Assembly: GCF_001662075.1 (NCBI RefSeq)
Contig: NZ_LYPL01000001.1
Span: forward strand, 1 to 64,000
Length of the DNA: 64,000 bases
Direction: 5' to 3'
Source of the DNA: Rhizobium bangladeshense
GTDB lineage: Bacteria; Pseudomonadota; Alphaproteobacteria; Rhizobiales; Rhizobiaceae
Position numbers and translations under genes: made by a program. Under the pieces are notes generated by a model, which was not told the DNA's origin, did no database searches, and worked only from the letters and a program-made list of their open reading frames with translations. Each line of letters begins with the position of its first letter. Positions within the stretch are counted from its first letter, which is position 1. This document shows, one piece after another, positions 38,609 to 47,607 of the stretch.

Positions 38609-39664
38609 ATGATCCTGGTGACAGGAGGAGCTGGTTTCATCGGCGCGAACTTCGTGCTCGATTGGCTTGCGCTTCAGGATGAACCGGTCCTCAACTTGGA
38701 TGTGCTGACCTATGCCGGCAATCTGGAAAATCTCACCTCTGTCTGGAGCGATCCGCGCCATCTCTTCGTCAAAGGCAGCATCGCGGACTACGATCTCGTC
38801 GAGGAACTGCTCCGCTCCCATCGTCCGCGTGCAATCCTCAACTTCGCCGCCGAAAGTCACGTCGACCGATCGATCCACGGACCTGAAGAATTTATCCAGA
38901 CGAATATCGTCGGCACGTTTCGCCTGCTGGAGGCGACCCGCGGATTTCTTGCCGCACAGGATGAAGCCTTCCGCGCCAGCTTTCGTTTTCTCCATGTATC
39001 GACGGACGAAGTCTACGGCTCGCTGGCTCCGACCGAGGCCGCTTTCAGCGAACAGCGCAAATATGAGCCCAACAGCCCCTATTCCGCCAGCAAGGCGGCC
39101 AGCGATCATCTGGTCCGCGCCTATCATCACACCTATGGCCTGCCTGTTCTGACGACGAACTGTTCGAACAACTACGGCCCCTATCACTTTCCCGAAAAGC
39201 TTATTCCCCTGGTCATTCATAATGCCCTCTCGGGCAAACAGATTCCGATCTACGGAGACGGAATGCAGGTGCGCGACTGGCTGTTCGTGAAAGATCATTG
39301 CAGCGCGATCCGACGCGTTCTGGAAAATGGAAAAGTCGGCGAAACCTACAATGTCGGCGGCAGGAACGAACTGACGAACCTCTCGGTTGTCAATACGCTC
39401 TGCGAGATCCTCGATGAATTGAGACCCCTGCCGGACGGAGCAAGCTACAAGTCCCAGATCGCCTTTGTGCGGGACCGGCCCGGTCATGATCGCCGTTACG
39501 CCATCGATGCTGATAAAATCGAGCGCGACCTGGACTGGCGCCCGAGTGAGACGTTCGAGACAGGCATTCGCAAGACTGTCGAATGGTATCTCGCCAACGA
39601 AGCCTGGGTAAAAAACGTGACAAGCGGCAGCTACCGCCAGTGGATCGACCGTCAGTACCAATAA
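38609..39664 (+). CDS. rmlB: dTDP-glucose 4,6-dehydratase
   Basis: A 351-residue SDR enzyme forming dTDP-4-keto-6-deoxyglucose. It has TGGAGFIGANFVLDW, AAESHVDRSI, HVSTDEVYGSL with the catalytic Thr-Asp-Glu, and YSASKAASDHLVRAY. The ATG at 38609 follows a strong AAGGAGG site and starts at the usual MILVTGG. It supplies the intermediate used by the FdtA/FdtB-like enzymes; the matching rmlA is at the far end of the minus-strand operon. The only plus-strand biosynthetic gene in the middle of the locus. No rmlC or rmlD is seen. Confidence 0.95.
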   Translation: MILVTGGAGFIGANFVLDWLALQDEPVLNLDVLTYAGNLENLTSVWSDPRHLFVKGSIADYDLVEELLRSHRPRAILNFAAESHVDRSIHGPEEFIQTNIVGTFRLLEATRGFLAAQDEAFRASFRFLHVSTDEVYGSLAPTEAAFSEQRKYEPNSPYSASKAASDHLVRAYHHTYGLPVLTTNCSNNYGPYHFPEKLIPLVIHNALSGKQIPIYGDGMQVRDWLFVKDHCSAIRRVLENGKVGETYNVGGRNELTNLSVVNTLCEILDELRPLPDGASYKSQIAFVRDRPGHDRRYAIDADKIERDLDWRPSETFETGIRKTVEWYLANEAWVKNVTSGSYRQWIDRQYQ

Positions 39665-39676
39665 CGGGTTGGAGGA

Positions 39677-39691
39677 GGCGGGGCTCCCGCC
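39677..39691. terminator. Hairpin between convergent rmlB and glycosyltransferase
   Basis: GGCGGG (39677-39682) pairs with CCCGCC (39686-39691) over a three-base loop in the 39-base gap between convergent genes. No T-run follows. Confidence 0.4.
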
Positions 39692-39703
39692 GAGAGCGTG
39701 ACG

Positions 39704-40675
39704 TCAATACCTGATGAAATGGTGCAGGAAGCGCTTGACCGGCAAGGGTACATGACGCTGCACCCATCTGCGCGCCAGCACCAGGGCTACGGGGCGAAGG
39801 CCACCGGAAAAGCCAGGGGAAATCGTCCTGATCTCGTGCAGGGCCTGCATCAGCGCACGCTCGTAAGCCACGTAGACAGCGTCCGGCTCCGCGCGAACGT
39901 TGGTGTAGAACGTCGACAGCCGGCTGAACACGCCATTGGCCAGCAACTGGAACTGGTGGAAGTGATAAAAGATCAAAGGTGAACCATCGACCTCGATCCG
40001 GCCGGATGCGTCCTGCGTAAAATGCGACTTCTCGTAATTCCAAGGAGCAACCCCAGCGCCGGGATGCTCGATGATATGGCAATTCGGATAGAGATCCGGC
40101 CATTCGTCCAAATATTTCTGGTCGCCCATTTTGCCGTCTTCGAGACGATAATAGCACCATTCGATGCACTGCTCGCGCCAGCGTGCAAGGCAGCGCATTC
40201 CCTCTTCATCGCGACGGAAACTCACCCATTCCACACAGAAACGGCCGTTCACCTCCCTGTTCTGCAGCCGCGGGGCAAAACGATGCTCGATAATCGCGAT
40301 GGAATTATCGCCGATTTCGTCGAGAATTGGACGGATCGGCGAATAGAACAGCAGATCGGAATCGAGATAGGTGATGAAGTCGATTTCGGGATGGTGCTCC
40401 AGCACGAAGGTCGGCAGGCACGGCGACAAGGTCCAGCAATATTCAGCGACGCCACGCGATTTCTTGGCTTCCAGGAGTTCCGGCGTCTCCAGATCGGCAA
40501 GTGCAATGCAGGTGATGTAGGACCGCTTGGAGGCGGTCAGTATCTCCTGCGTTTCCTGGTCCATGCAAAGCACAAAAACATGCGCGTCGGGACACCACTG
40601 GACGAGACTCTCCATCATGGCCAGCCCCTTGATGAGATAGCCGCTGTCGAAAAGGGTACAGAAGTAGTTCGTCAT
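39704..40675 (-). CDS. Glycosyltransferase, GT-A fold (GT8-like)
   Basis: A 323-residue protein with a DxD-type metal site in YLDSDLLFY (about residue 107), after a GT-A-like N-terminus (MTNYFCTLFDSGYLIKGLAMM). I cannot assign a CAZy family firmly; it resembles GT8-like or uncharacterised sugar transferases. The ATG at 40675 overlaps the stop of the upstream methyltransferase by four bases (ATGA). It is the last gene of the long minus-strand operon and converges on rmlB. Confidence 0.75.
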   Translation of the reverse strand: MTNYFCTLFDSGYLIKGLAMMESLVQWCPDAHVFVLCMDQETQEILTASKRSYITCIALADLETPELLEAKKSRGVAEYCWTLSPCLPTFVLEHHPEIDFITYLDSDLLFYSPIRPILDEIGDNSIAIIEHRFAPRLQNREVNGRFCVEWVSFRRDEEGMRCLARWREQCIEWCYYRLEDGKMGDQKYLDEWPDLYPNCHIIEHPGAGVAPWNYEKSHFTQDASGRIEVDGSPLIFYHFHQFQLLANGVFSRLSTFYTNVRAEPDAVYVAYERALMQALHEIRTISPGFSGGLRPVALVLARRWVQRHVPLPVKRFLHHFIRY

Positions 40676-41487
40676 GATCGGGATTGTTTCCTGCACAAAT
40701 AGGTGCGACTTGCATTGCCCTTGCCGCTGTCACGCGGGTCCACGTTCTCACTCAGCGTGAAGGTCGCCAGGACTTCCAGGCCATGAACTCGAAACATGTC
40801 CAATAGCTGGGGCTCGGAAAAATGGATCTCTATGGTCTCGACGCCATAGGCTTGTTTGCGGAAATACTTCGTCGGCTCGCCATAAACAACAGGCGTGCGG
40901 TGAAAAATGACGTAATCCTTGGCAACGCGGGCGCTCTCGGCGATCGCCGCTTCATAATCGGGAATATGCAGCAGGCAACATCCCGAGACGACGACATCGA
41001 AGGTATCATCCGGATAGCTGAGCCGCGTTGCATCCTCCACATCGAATGACAGTCCCGGGTAGGTGCTGCGCGCCATAGCAATGAAAGCATCCGAATAATC
41101 GCAGCCGCGATACCGCAACGGCAAGCCATTCACATCAAGCACTTCAGAATAATATCCGCTGGAACAACCGATTTCGAGCAGCGAGCCATTCGCCGGGAGA
41201 TTGTCGATCTTGCGCAATGCGGCGGTAAAAACATCGAATACGTCGATGGAGGCGCCGCCGCGATATTCCTTCAGCTGGCGCTCGACGAGGGCTCTCTGAC
41301 GGGCGGGTAGATCGCTCGCCTTCCAGGATGCGGCAAGGCGCGAACTTTCGCTGTCTCGACGAGCCGCATCTATCTCGACATAGCGAGACGATACGGATGT
41401 CGCAGGCAACAGCCGGTCACGCAATCGCTTTAGCTGGCTCTTCACTCCCGGGAAGCGATTGACTGCCGCGCGCAGAAACGACATCAA
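40672..41487 (-). CDS. SAM-dependent methyltransferase
   Basis: A 271-residue class I methyltransferase. Motif I is LLEIGCSSGYYSEVL, with the acidic strand end after YRGCDYS and the DDTFDVVVSGCCLLHI motif. The N-terminal 90 residues are charged and helical. It probably methylates a sugar hydroxyl of the surface glycan, or caps the chain (inference from its place among glycosyltransferases). Four-base overlaps link it with the genes on both sides. Confidence 0.82.
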   Translation of the reverse strand: MMSFLRAAVNRFPGVKSQLKRLRDRLLPATSVSSRYVEIDAARRDSESSRLAASWKASDLPARQRALVERQLKEYRGGASIDVFDVFTAALRKIDNLPANGSLLEIGCSSGYYSEVLDVNGLPLRYRGCDYSDAFIAMARSTYPGLSFDVEDATRLSYPDDTFDVVVSGCCLLHIPDYEAAIAESARVAKDYVIFHRTPVVYGEPTKYFRKQAYGVETIEIHFSEPQLLDMFRVHGLEVLATFTLSENVDPRDSGKGNASRTYLCRKQSRS

Positions 41488-42617
41488 CCCTGTTCCTCCA
41501 GATGTCGCTCGAGGATCGGCATCAATTCTTCCATTCTCGACTTGTAGGTGTGGTCCTTCAACGTCCTTGCCTGACCAGCCTTTGCGATCGCGTCGGCCTC
41601 GTCGGGGTGGTTTATATAGTAGCGGACGAGCTCTGCCGCTTCCTCAGGACTGGAATAGGCAACCACCTCCGTGCCGACGTCGAAAATCTCACCGAGATTA
41701 TCTTTCCTGTCGGTTATGAGCAGCGATCCGACCCCGGTCGCCTCATAGAGCCGCATATTATTGGCATTGTTTTCGGCGACATTGATATGCCGGTTGACGG
41801 TGATCCGGCTGCGGGCCAGAGCGCGGTACATATCCGGGCCCCAGACTTCGCCATTGTGGCGTTTGCGAATCGGAGAGGAGCGGGGCAGCGTCGTGGCGCC
41901 GTAGCCGAAAAACTGTATCGGCGTGGTATCGGCCAGGTGTTCGAGCAGCGGGATCGCCTTGCCGTGATGCCGGCTTATGCCGCCGACAAAGCTTACCGGC
42001 ACATCGCGCGGGACATCACCGAGAATATCGAGCACCCGGGTATCGAAGCCGATTCTGAAATATTCGGATTTGATCCCCATCTCGTGAAAACGCGGCACGA
42101 AATGCGGGAAGGATGTCAGGATGAGATCATAGGGCCGCAGAAAGCCGTCCGGGGGCAGCGGACAAGCGATCTGGCCGACAATCAAAGGCACCGTCTTTTT
42201 TAACTCAATCAACGCATGCGGCGGGAAAAAGCTGAGATCCTGACAGTAGAGGACCTCCGGCTTAAATGCTCGGACCCGCGCCATTGCGACCTCGAGCAAG
42301 CCAGGCAGCGCGGCAAGGCGCGCGCCGACATAAGGCAATCTGAAAAATCGATGCGGCAACTTCATTGCCCACGGGCTGAACGGCTCGTTGTTCTCCCGCG
42401 CCCAGGCCGATTGCAGCGGAACACAATTGCCGATGATATCAATGACTTCGCAGCCGAGATCTTTCAGGTGGCGCGAATAGAAATCCGACGTGCCGAACGC
42501 AGCCTCAAGCAGGGCGTCCGTCTGCCTTTTGGAAGAGGCCGACCTCAAATCCCGGTTGCGGCGATAGTGCATCGCCAAAAATCGGGAATAATAAGTGTCG
42601 AATACGGCAATCCGCAT
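41484..42617 (-). CDS. Glycosyltransferase, GT-B fold (CgeB-like)
   Basis: A 377-residue protein. The C-terminal half carries the GT-B pattern: VSFVGGISRHHGK, then LARSRITVNRHINVAENNANNMRLYEATGVGSLLIT, with conserved Glu and Gly typical of the CgeB/glycosyltransferase family 1 type. The N-terminal half is also Rossmann-like. It likely transfers a sugar during O-chain assembly; donor and acceptor are unknown. Overlaps the downstream methyltransferase by four bases. Confidence 0.78.
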   Translation of the reverse strand: MRIAVFDTYYSRFLAMHYRRNRDLRSASSKRQTDALLEAAFGTSDFYSRHLKDLGCEVIDIIGNCVPLQSAWARENNEPFSPWAMKLPHRFFRLPYVGARLAALPGLLEVAMARVRAFKPEVLYCQDLSFFPPHALIELKKTVPLIVGQIACPLPPDGFLRPYDLILTSFPHFVPRFHEMGIKSEYFRIGFDTRVLDILGDVPRDVPVSFVGGISRHHGKAIPLLEHLADTTPIQFFGYGATTLPRSSPIRKRHNGEVWGPDMYRALARSRITVNRHINVAENNANNMRLYEATGVGSLLITDRKDNLGEIFDVGTEVVAYSSPEEAAELVRYYINHPDEADAIAKAGQARTLKDHTYKSRMEELMPILERHLEEQG

Positions 42618-42628
42618 GAGGCTGAATC

Positions 42629-43636
42629 CTAGTTCCTTGTCGCTGAGAGACGAAGTTCTACCAGGAGGCTATCGCCCTGTCCCATCGCATCCAGAGTCCG
42701 GTTGACAAACCCCATCATGACGCCGGCAAGCCGCGCGCTGCGCGAAGCCGCGACGTTGCGAAGCTTTCGAACAAAGCTCGGCGGCTTCTGGGAACTGCCG
42801 CTTTCCGACCAGGTATTGGAGGCCTTGCCTTCCTGTCGCTGTTCCTGAGAGGTTCTCAGCTGGAGGACTGACCACAAATTCGGCGTGATCGTTCGGATGC
42901 GCTCGACATCGTAACCGGATTTTCGCGCCAGCAACGCAAAGGACGTTCGGTTGAAGTGATTCTGATGGTAGGGAATGTGCCAGTTTATCCACCGTTGCTT
43001 CCAGACTTTACGATGAAAGGAACCGGTATTCGGGAAAGCCAAGATGACGCGTCCGTCTTTATTCAGCCGGTCCTTCAGGGCCGCCAGCATCGCAAGCGGA
43101 TCGGGCACATGTTCGATGACTTGGTTGAGGACGATCAGATCGAATTTCTGATCGGCAAACGGCACGTCATAGATGTTGCCGATATGAACGCGTAAGCCAT
43201 ATTTTTCGGCGATCGTACGAACGTTCGGATCAGCCTCGACACCCCAGCATTCCACGCCGAGCTTGCGCATCTCCAGAAGAGAGAGACACGAGCCGCAGCC
43301 GATATCCAGTACCTTCTGCCCCGGCTTGGCAAGATAATGTCCCTGGTTGTCAGTACCGGCAACCCACCGGCGGAAGCCGGCGAGAGGTTTCTCGACGAGA
43401 GCGGCCTCTCTTTCGAGAGCATCGAAGTCGATCTCCCGGCGGGGATAGTAATTGCTGTAGAGCGCCGGCAGATCTTCTTCGGTCAGCCGTGGCGCCGTCG
43501 ACATGTGACCACAGGAAACGCACCGGTCTATGGAGTAGACGCCCGGGCAACCGTATCGATCATCGCTGATGCGCTCGATAAAGGTTCGCATCGTCGATCC
43601 GCACGCGATGCACTGCTGATGCTGGCCGCCGCTCAT
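42629..43636 (-). CDS. Class I methyltransferase with N-terminal zinc-ribbon
   Basis: A 335-residue enzyme. Two CxxC-type pairs at the N-terminus (CIACGS and CVSCGH) suggest a zinc-binding module, as in sugar C- or O-methyltransferases. The SAM motif VLDIGCGSCLSLLEM follows, then the LIVLNQVIEHVPDPLAML motif and a conserved catalytic region. The ATG at 43636 overlaps the end of the upstream glycosyltransferase gene (ATGA) and is preferred to a start 12 codons further upstream. Likely acts on the glycan or its nucleotide sugar. Confidence 0.82.
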   Translation of the reverse strand: MSGGQHQQCIACGSTMRTFIERISDDRYGCPGVYSIDRCVSCGHMSTAPRLTEEDLPALYSNYYPRREIDFDALEREAALVEKPLAGFRRWVAGTDNQGHYLAKPGQKVLDIGCGSCLSLLEMRKLGVECWGVEADPNVRTIAEKYGLRVHIGNIYDVPFADQKFDLIVLNQVIEHVPDPLAMLAALKDRLNKDGRVILAFPNTGSFHRKVWKQRWINWHIPYHQNHFNRTSFALLARKSGYDVERIRTITPNLWSVLQLRTSQEQRQEGKASNTWSESGSSQKPPSFVRKLRNVAASRSARLAGVMMGFVNRTLDAMGQGDSLLVELRLSATRN

Positions 43637-44511
43637 ATCGTTCCTTCCTTTCGTTTCGCCAATGACCTCCACGTTGAAAACGCGCGGCTGCAGGAGAAAT
43701 AGGCCATACGGATCGGCGCAGTCATGCGTTGCACCGGAGACCCGACAAGCGAGTAAAAAATAAGACGCTGAAACACGTTGTGCGCCGAACGCCTGCCAAA
43801 CAACCGCTTTCGCCAGGAAAGGCTGGACGCGTCGTTTCCATATACCGGAGGCGAATAGACGATTGCCTTGCTGCTGACAACCAAAGGAATCCCCGCACGC
43901 GCGAAGCGCATGGCGATTTCGTAGTCAGCCATGTAGTGCGGCAGAAGGCGCGGGCGCATGCCGCCATATTTCCGGAACAGGTGCGCCGGATAGAGCGTTC
44001 CTCGACCACTCAATGCATCGACACTATATTGGCTGGCGGGCGACCGCTTTTCCTTTTCGCTCAATTCCGAGAGCAGATCCCAGACGGCAAGCCGATTGAT
44101 GTTGACCTTGGCCCCAATACTGACAAGAGGCGGATCCCGCCCCTCTTCATGGATGACGCTTCCAACCGCGGCTCCGCCGTTTTCTTTGGATGCCTGCACC
44201 AGGGCTTCAACAAAATTGCCGTCGAACCAGGTATCATTGTTGAGGAACAGAACATAGTCGTCCGGCTGGCAGGCAGGAAGCACATGTTTCAATCCTTCCT
44301 CGATGGCGCCGCCCCACCAGAGATTGCCGTCCCCCCGGATTTCAATCACATCGCTCTGCGATTGCAGGTACCCTGCGGTTCCATCGGTCGAGCCGTCGTT
44401 GACGATGACAATCGTCAAGGCGTCAGAGATGGTCTGCCCCCTCAGCGCTTCCAACACCTTTCGGGTATGTTCAAGGCGATTGAAAACAGGGATAATGACG
44501 TTCACGCGCAT
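43633..44511 (-). CDS. Glycosyltransferase family 2
   Basis: A 292-residue GT-A glycosyltransferase. The N-terminus is MRVNVIIPVFNRLEHTRKVLEAL, followed by the nucleotide-binding VIVNDGSTDGT and the metal-binding LFLNNDTWFDGNF, which carries NND in place of DxD. The middle segment is the usual ALSGRGTLYPAHLFRKYGG. It shares a four-base overlap with the methyltransferase downstream. Confidence 0.9.
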   Translation of the reverse strand: MRVNVIIPVFNRLEHTRKVLEALRGQTISDALTIVIVNDGSTDGTAGYLQSQSDVIEIRGDGNLWWGGAIEEGLKHVLPACQPDDYVLFLNNDTWFDGNFVEALVQASKENGGAAVGSVIHEEGRDPPLVSIGAKVNINRLAVWDLLSELSEKEKRSPASQYSVDALSGRGTLYPAHLFRKYGGMRPRLLPHYMADYEIAMRFARAGIPLVVSSKAIVYSPPVYGNDASSLSWRKRLFGRRSAHNVFQRLIFYSLVGSPVQRMTAPIRMAYFSCSRAFSTWRSLAKRKEGTI

Positions 44512-44514
44512 TCG

Positions 44515-45429
44515 CTAGATTTCCAGCTTCTCAAGAAACCAGCCAACATACGGCCATTCGTGCTGCCGAGGGGCTGGTGTAACGCCAATGCCCCAACGCT
44601 TCAATTCTTGCAAGGGCGGCGGCGTCACGAAGCCAAATGTTCCAGTTGGCTGGAAACGATCCACAACCTCATAATCATGTTTTGCAAAGCTGCTCTGCAT
44701 TTCATCCGCGTTCAGGAACCATACCGGGTAGCTCGCGCTGTAGATCCACGCCGGCACATGCTGCACAAAGGGTGCGGCTGCGACGTCGGACTGCGCGGCG
44801 GTCCTGTCGATCAGTATGAACTTGACACCTCTCGACAGAATATCCTCGAGATATTCATGAGGATTTTGAAGATATTGAAGGACACCGGAGAGCAGAACGA
44901 CAGTGGGCTTCACACGATCGATCGCCTCATCGAGGCTGTCGGAAAAGCTCAATTGCTGGTCTTCGAATTCCGCTCGGCCGGCGCTCACAAAATGTGGCTG
45001 CTCGACAACGCACCATTTCAGTTCCGCAAGATGCGCCAACGCCGATCGGTGTTGGAAATAGGAACTTCCCAGTGCGCCGCCAAAATCCACCACCCTCAAA
45101 CGAAGATCGGACCGAGATGCGGCATAGAGAAGCCAGGCAAGCAACGGGTGCGAGTAACTTCTCTCCGTGAAGACTACGGTGTCTCGCTCGTAGGCGGCAC
45201 GGCCCTGAACAACTGCGCGTGTCGCCTCAAGAACCTTGGTGAAGATCGTCGGCGCATCATATCCGTCGGAGGCAGCCACGGCCGAGCGCCAATCATTGTG
45301 AGGTCCGTCGAAATAGACGTTATGACGCCGAAATTCGCTCCAGGTGTCCTGTTCACGGGCCTGCGGCGATTCCCGCGTCATCTCAAGCAAACAATGAATG
45401 CCCGGCAGCGAAAAATTGATGCGCTTCAT
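44515..45429 (-). CDS. TIGR04325-type putative methyltransferase
   Basis: A 304-residue protein. The pattern VVDFGGALGSSYFQHR resembles a SAM-binding motif, and WCVVEQPHFVSAGR with VVLLSGVLQYLQNPHEYLEDIL fits the TIGR04325 putative methyltransferase family found in surface polysaccharide loci. Biochemical function is not established. It overlaps the following DUF115-like gene by four bases (45426-45429), so the two are coupled and perhaps work on the same substrate. Confidence 0.72.
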   Translation of the reverse strand: MKRINFSLPGIHCLLEMTRESPQAREQDTWSEFRRHNVYFDGPHNDWRSAVAASDGYDAPTIFTKVLEATRAVVQGRAAYERDTVVFTERSYSHPLLAWLLYAASRSDLRLRVVDFGGALGSSYFQHRSALAHLAELKWCVVEQPHFVSAGRAEFEDQQLSFSDSLDEAIDRVKPTVVLLSGVLQYLQNPHEYLEDILSRGVKFILIDRTAAQSDVAAAPFVQHVPAWIYSASYPVWFLNADEMQSSFAKHDYEVVDRFQPTGTFGFVTPPPLQELKRWGIGVTPAPRQHEWPYVGWFLEKLEI

Positions 45430-46292
45430 TTCTCGAACCAGGCTTGGAAAGGCCGCCGGTCAAATTCGTCCAGTGCTCCACCGGGTGTGGAATTGACGAT
45501 GCGAATACCATTTGCTTTCGCGATATTTGCGATGGCTCGATATTGCCGCCACAGTCGCGCCAGCGCTTGAAAGTCGTCGTGACGGTTCGTATTCAAGGTG
45601 CCGTCGGCATTTGCGGTGCTATCCTTGCCCTTTTGCACCCTGAGATCGAACGCGTATTGGTAGCTCGATGACAGGAAATGATCGTGGTCGACGCCGAGCA
45701 GGACGATCTCTTTGAAACCGAGATACATGGCTATCATCAAGGCCATCACCGGCACCGACTCGACACGTGGCACCGGGCGAGAGATATCGACGATTTCCTT
45801 TGACGACCGATCGTCGAAGCTGCCGCCCAGCACGAGATATCGAACCGTTCGGCCTGCAAAAAGATCGTGTTTCCGAACGAGCTCCGCTTCGGTGGAGCTG
45901 AGGAACAGTTCCGCAGCTCCGAGGTGTGAATGCATTTCTTCAAACCAGCGGATGACGTCTTCCGGCGTCATCAATCCGTAGGTAATCTGCGGTACACAAT
46001 GATAGCGAGGTTGGAACGCGTCAAAATCGGAATGCAAATAGCCGTTGGAAACGGTCACAACGTTTTCGCCCTGAAGCCGCGATAGATCCAAGCCCTTGAC
46101 GCTCGGTCCATTCCCCAAAACAAAGCAGCGCTGGCCCGCATGCAGGCCGGCGAGCTGTCTATTTCCTGCCAGGGATTTCGCAACATCAGAAGAGAAGCTC
46201 TGACGATTACTCAGTCTGCGCCTCAGCTCATGCACACCATATGGAAGCAGCATGGAGCCAAAGGTCAAAACCTTTCTCAAGGCTGCAACCAC
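45426..46292 (-). CDS. DUF115/MptE-like or GT42-like protein
   Basis: A 288-residue protein. The key motif is CFVLGNGPSVKGLDLSRLQ (residues about 55-73), seen in the DUF115/Maf and sialyltransferase-like (GT42) families, followed by a Rossmann-like nucleotide-sugar-binding core. Such proteins transfer nonulosonic acids (pseudaminic, legionaminic) or related sugars. Its position directly after a NeuB/SpsF/PseG-like set makes a nonulosonate transferase a good guess, but this is inference. GTG start at 46292. Confidence 0.7.
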   Translation of the reverse strand: MVAALRKVLTFGSMLLPYGVHELRRRLSNRQSFSSDVAKSLAGNRQLAGLHAGQRCFVLGNGPSVKGLDLSRLQGENVVTVSNGYLHSDFDAFQPRYHCVPQITYGLMTPEDVIRWFEEMHSHLGAAELFLSSTEAELVRKHDLFAGRTVRYLVLGGSFDDRSSKEIVDISRPVPRVESVPVMALMIAMYLGFKEIVLLGVDHDHFLSSSYQYAFDLRVQKGKDSTANADGTLNTNRHDDFQALARLWRQYRAIANIAKANGIRIVNSTPGGALDEFDRRPFQAWFEK

Positions 46293-46909
46293 TTCACCAC
46301 CTCGAAGACTTCGGCGTATTTAACACCGATGCGCTGGCCGGCGTTCTCGGCTTCATTGCGGAAGAAGCTCACCCATTTCCGTCCTGTGCGCTCCATTTCG
46401 GATTCATGGGCAAGGATCGCTCTTTCCTTCTGATCCCAATGGGAGGTGATGTCGACGTAGAAATTCCCGCGGAAATCGACCGTCGAATGATACCAGTTGC
46501 TGCGATACATCAGAAGGCGCGGCACATGGCGGCAGCTGTGCAGCGACGCCCTCGACAAGGCAAGATGGTCGTGGTGAATGTCTCCGACCCAGTGGGTGTA
46601 GACCATGTCGATCTTCAGATCCTGCACGAGCTTCAGGATCTCGATATTCAGCGGATCGACGAATTCGATCTGCAGCGTCTTGAACTCGCCGCAAAACATC
46701 TTGTGGACCCCGAGAATTTCCATTGCGGCATCCGCTTCGGCTCTGGCGACCTGGCTGCTGCGCACGGACTGGTCATACTGGTTGGAAAAGCCGGATACGG
46801 TTGCGACATAGACGTAAACCGTGTCGCCGTTTGCCGCATGGCGTGCCAATGCACCGCCACAGCCGAGCTCCACGTCGTCAAAATGGGCACCGATCGCGAG
46901 AATATTCAT
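46277..46909 (-). CDS. PIG-L-family deacetylase
   Basis: A 210-residue zinc-dependent deacetylase of the LmbE/PIG-L fold. The N-terminus is MNILAIGAHFDDVELGCGG, with the AHxDD metal/catalytic motif reading AHFDD rather than the usual AHPDD. The late HHDHLALSRA block carries further zinc ligands. Family members remove N-acetyl groups from GlcNAc-type sugars; here the substrate may be the intermediate of the nonulosonate-like pathway. The ATG at 46909 overlaps the WbqC stop (ATGA). Confidence 0.85.
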   Translation of the reverse strand: MNILAIGAHFDDVELGCGGALARHAANGDTVYVYVATVSGFSNQYDQSVRSSQVARAEADAAMEILGVHKMFCGEFKTLQIEFVDPLNIEILKLVQDLKIDMVYTHWVGDIHHDHLALSRASLHSCRHVPRLLMYRSNWYHSTVDFRGNFYVDITSHWDQKERAILAHESEMERTGRKWVSFFRNEAENAGQRIGVKYAEVFEVVKWLQP

Positions 46910-47607
46910 TTGCAACTCCAGAGCAGGTCACGCGTGCCTGCAATACCACAATTCAGCAGTGTGTCGAGGATACTGAGATAGGGCATGAATTCGCCGAACG
47001 GCTGTGGATAAACCGGGTGGACGAAATGTTGCCATTCGATTTCGATCCCGGCTGCCTCGAACAGCTCCGGCTGCATATAGCCGCGCGCGCCGAGACCTGA
47101 GAGATAGCGTGTTGCTCCCACCTTGCGCAGCAGTTCGATAAGCAATTCGTTCTTCTGCCCCTCCGGGCTTAAGGTGCTCGACCGGACTGTCGGCATCGTG
47201 ATTTCAAGCATATCCAGGATGCCATCGAGGAAATGCATGTTGAAATCGGCCAGCAGATCGAACCGCTTGCCGTAGAGAGCCTCGATACGCGGAAAAACCT
47301 CACTCCAACCGGCGGACTTCCGATAGTTTTCACGAAGCAGGGAAAGATTCTGGTCGATCCAACCGCTGCTCGGCGCCAATTCCACCTCGTTGATCGGCGT
47401 GCCCAAACTCGGCTTCCTGATTCCGACGGTGAGCCACCGATCGCCCTGCGCCGTCTTTATTTTGTCGCGATGCGTCCAGCTTTTGCTCGTGCCATGGACG
47501 AATTGAACGTGATCCAGAACGATGTAGAGGTCGGCGTTGAGGAACCGCTGAAAAAAGCCGAGATATGATGCGAAGTCCGGCTGATGAATAACCGCTGTAA
47601 TGGTCAT
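46906..47607 (-). CDS. WbqC-family protein
   Basis: A 233-residue protein of the WbqC-like family (pattern AVIHQPDFASYLGFFQRFLNADLYIVLDHVQF, then SWTHRDKIKT). It is common in O-antigen and capsule loci but has no established biochemical role. It overlaps both neighbours (pseG-like and PIG-L) by four bases and is therefore likely part of the same pathway. Confidence 0.82.
   Translation of the reverse strand: MTITAVIHQPDFASYLGFFQRFLNADLYIVLDHVQFVHGTSKSWTHRDKIKTAQGDRWLTVGIRKPSLGTPINEVELAPSSGWIDQNLSLLRENYRKSAGWSEVFPRIEALYGKRFDLLADFNMHFLDGILDMLEITMPTVRSSTLSPEGQKNELLIELLRKVGATRYLSGLGARGYMQPELFEAAGIEIEWQHFVHPVYPQPFGEFMPYLSILDTLLNCGIAGTRDLLWSCK

Noticed and set aside
43729-45570. 613-codon plus-strand frame opposite the glycosyltransferase and TIGR04325 genes
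   Set aside because: The minus-strand genes have clear motifs and coupled starts; the plus-strand frame is an artefact of codon composition.
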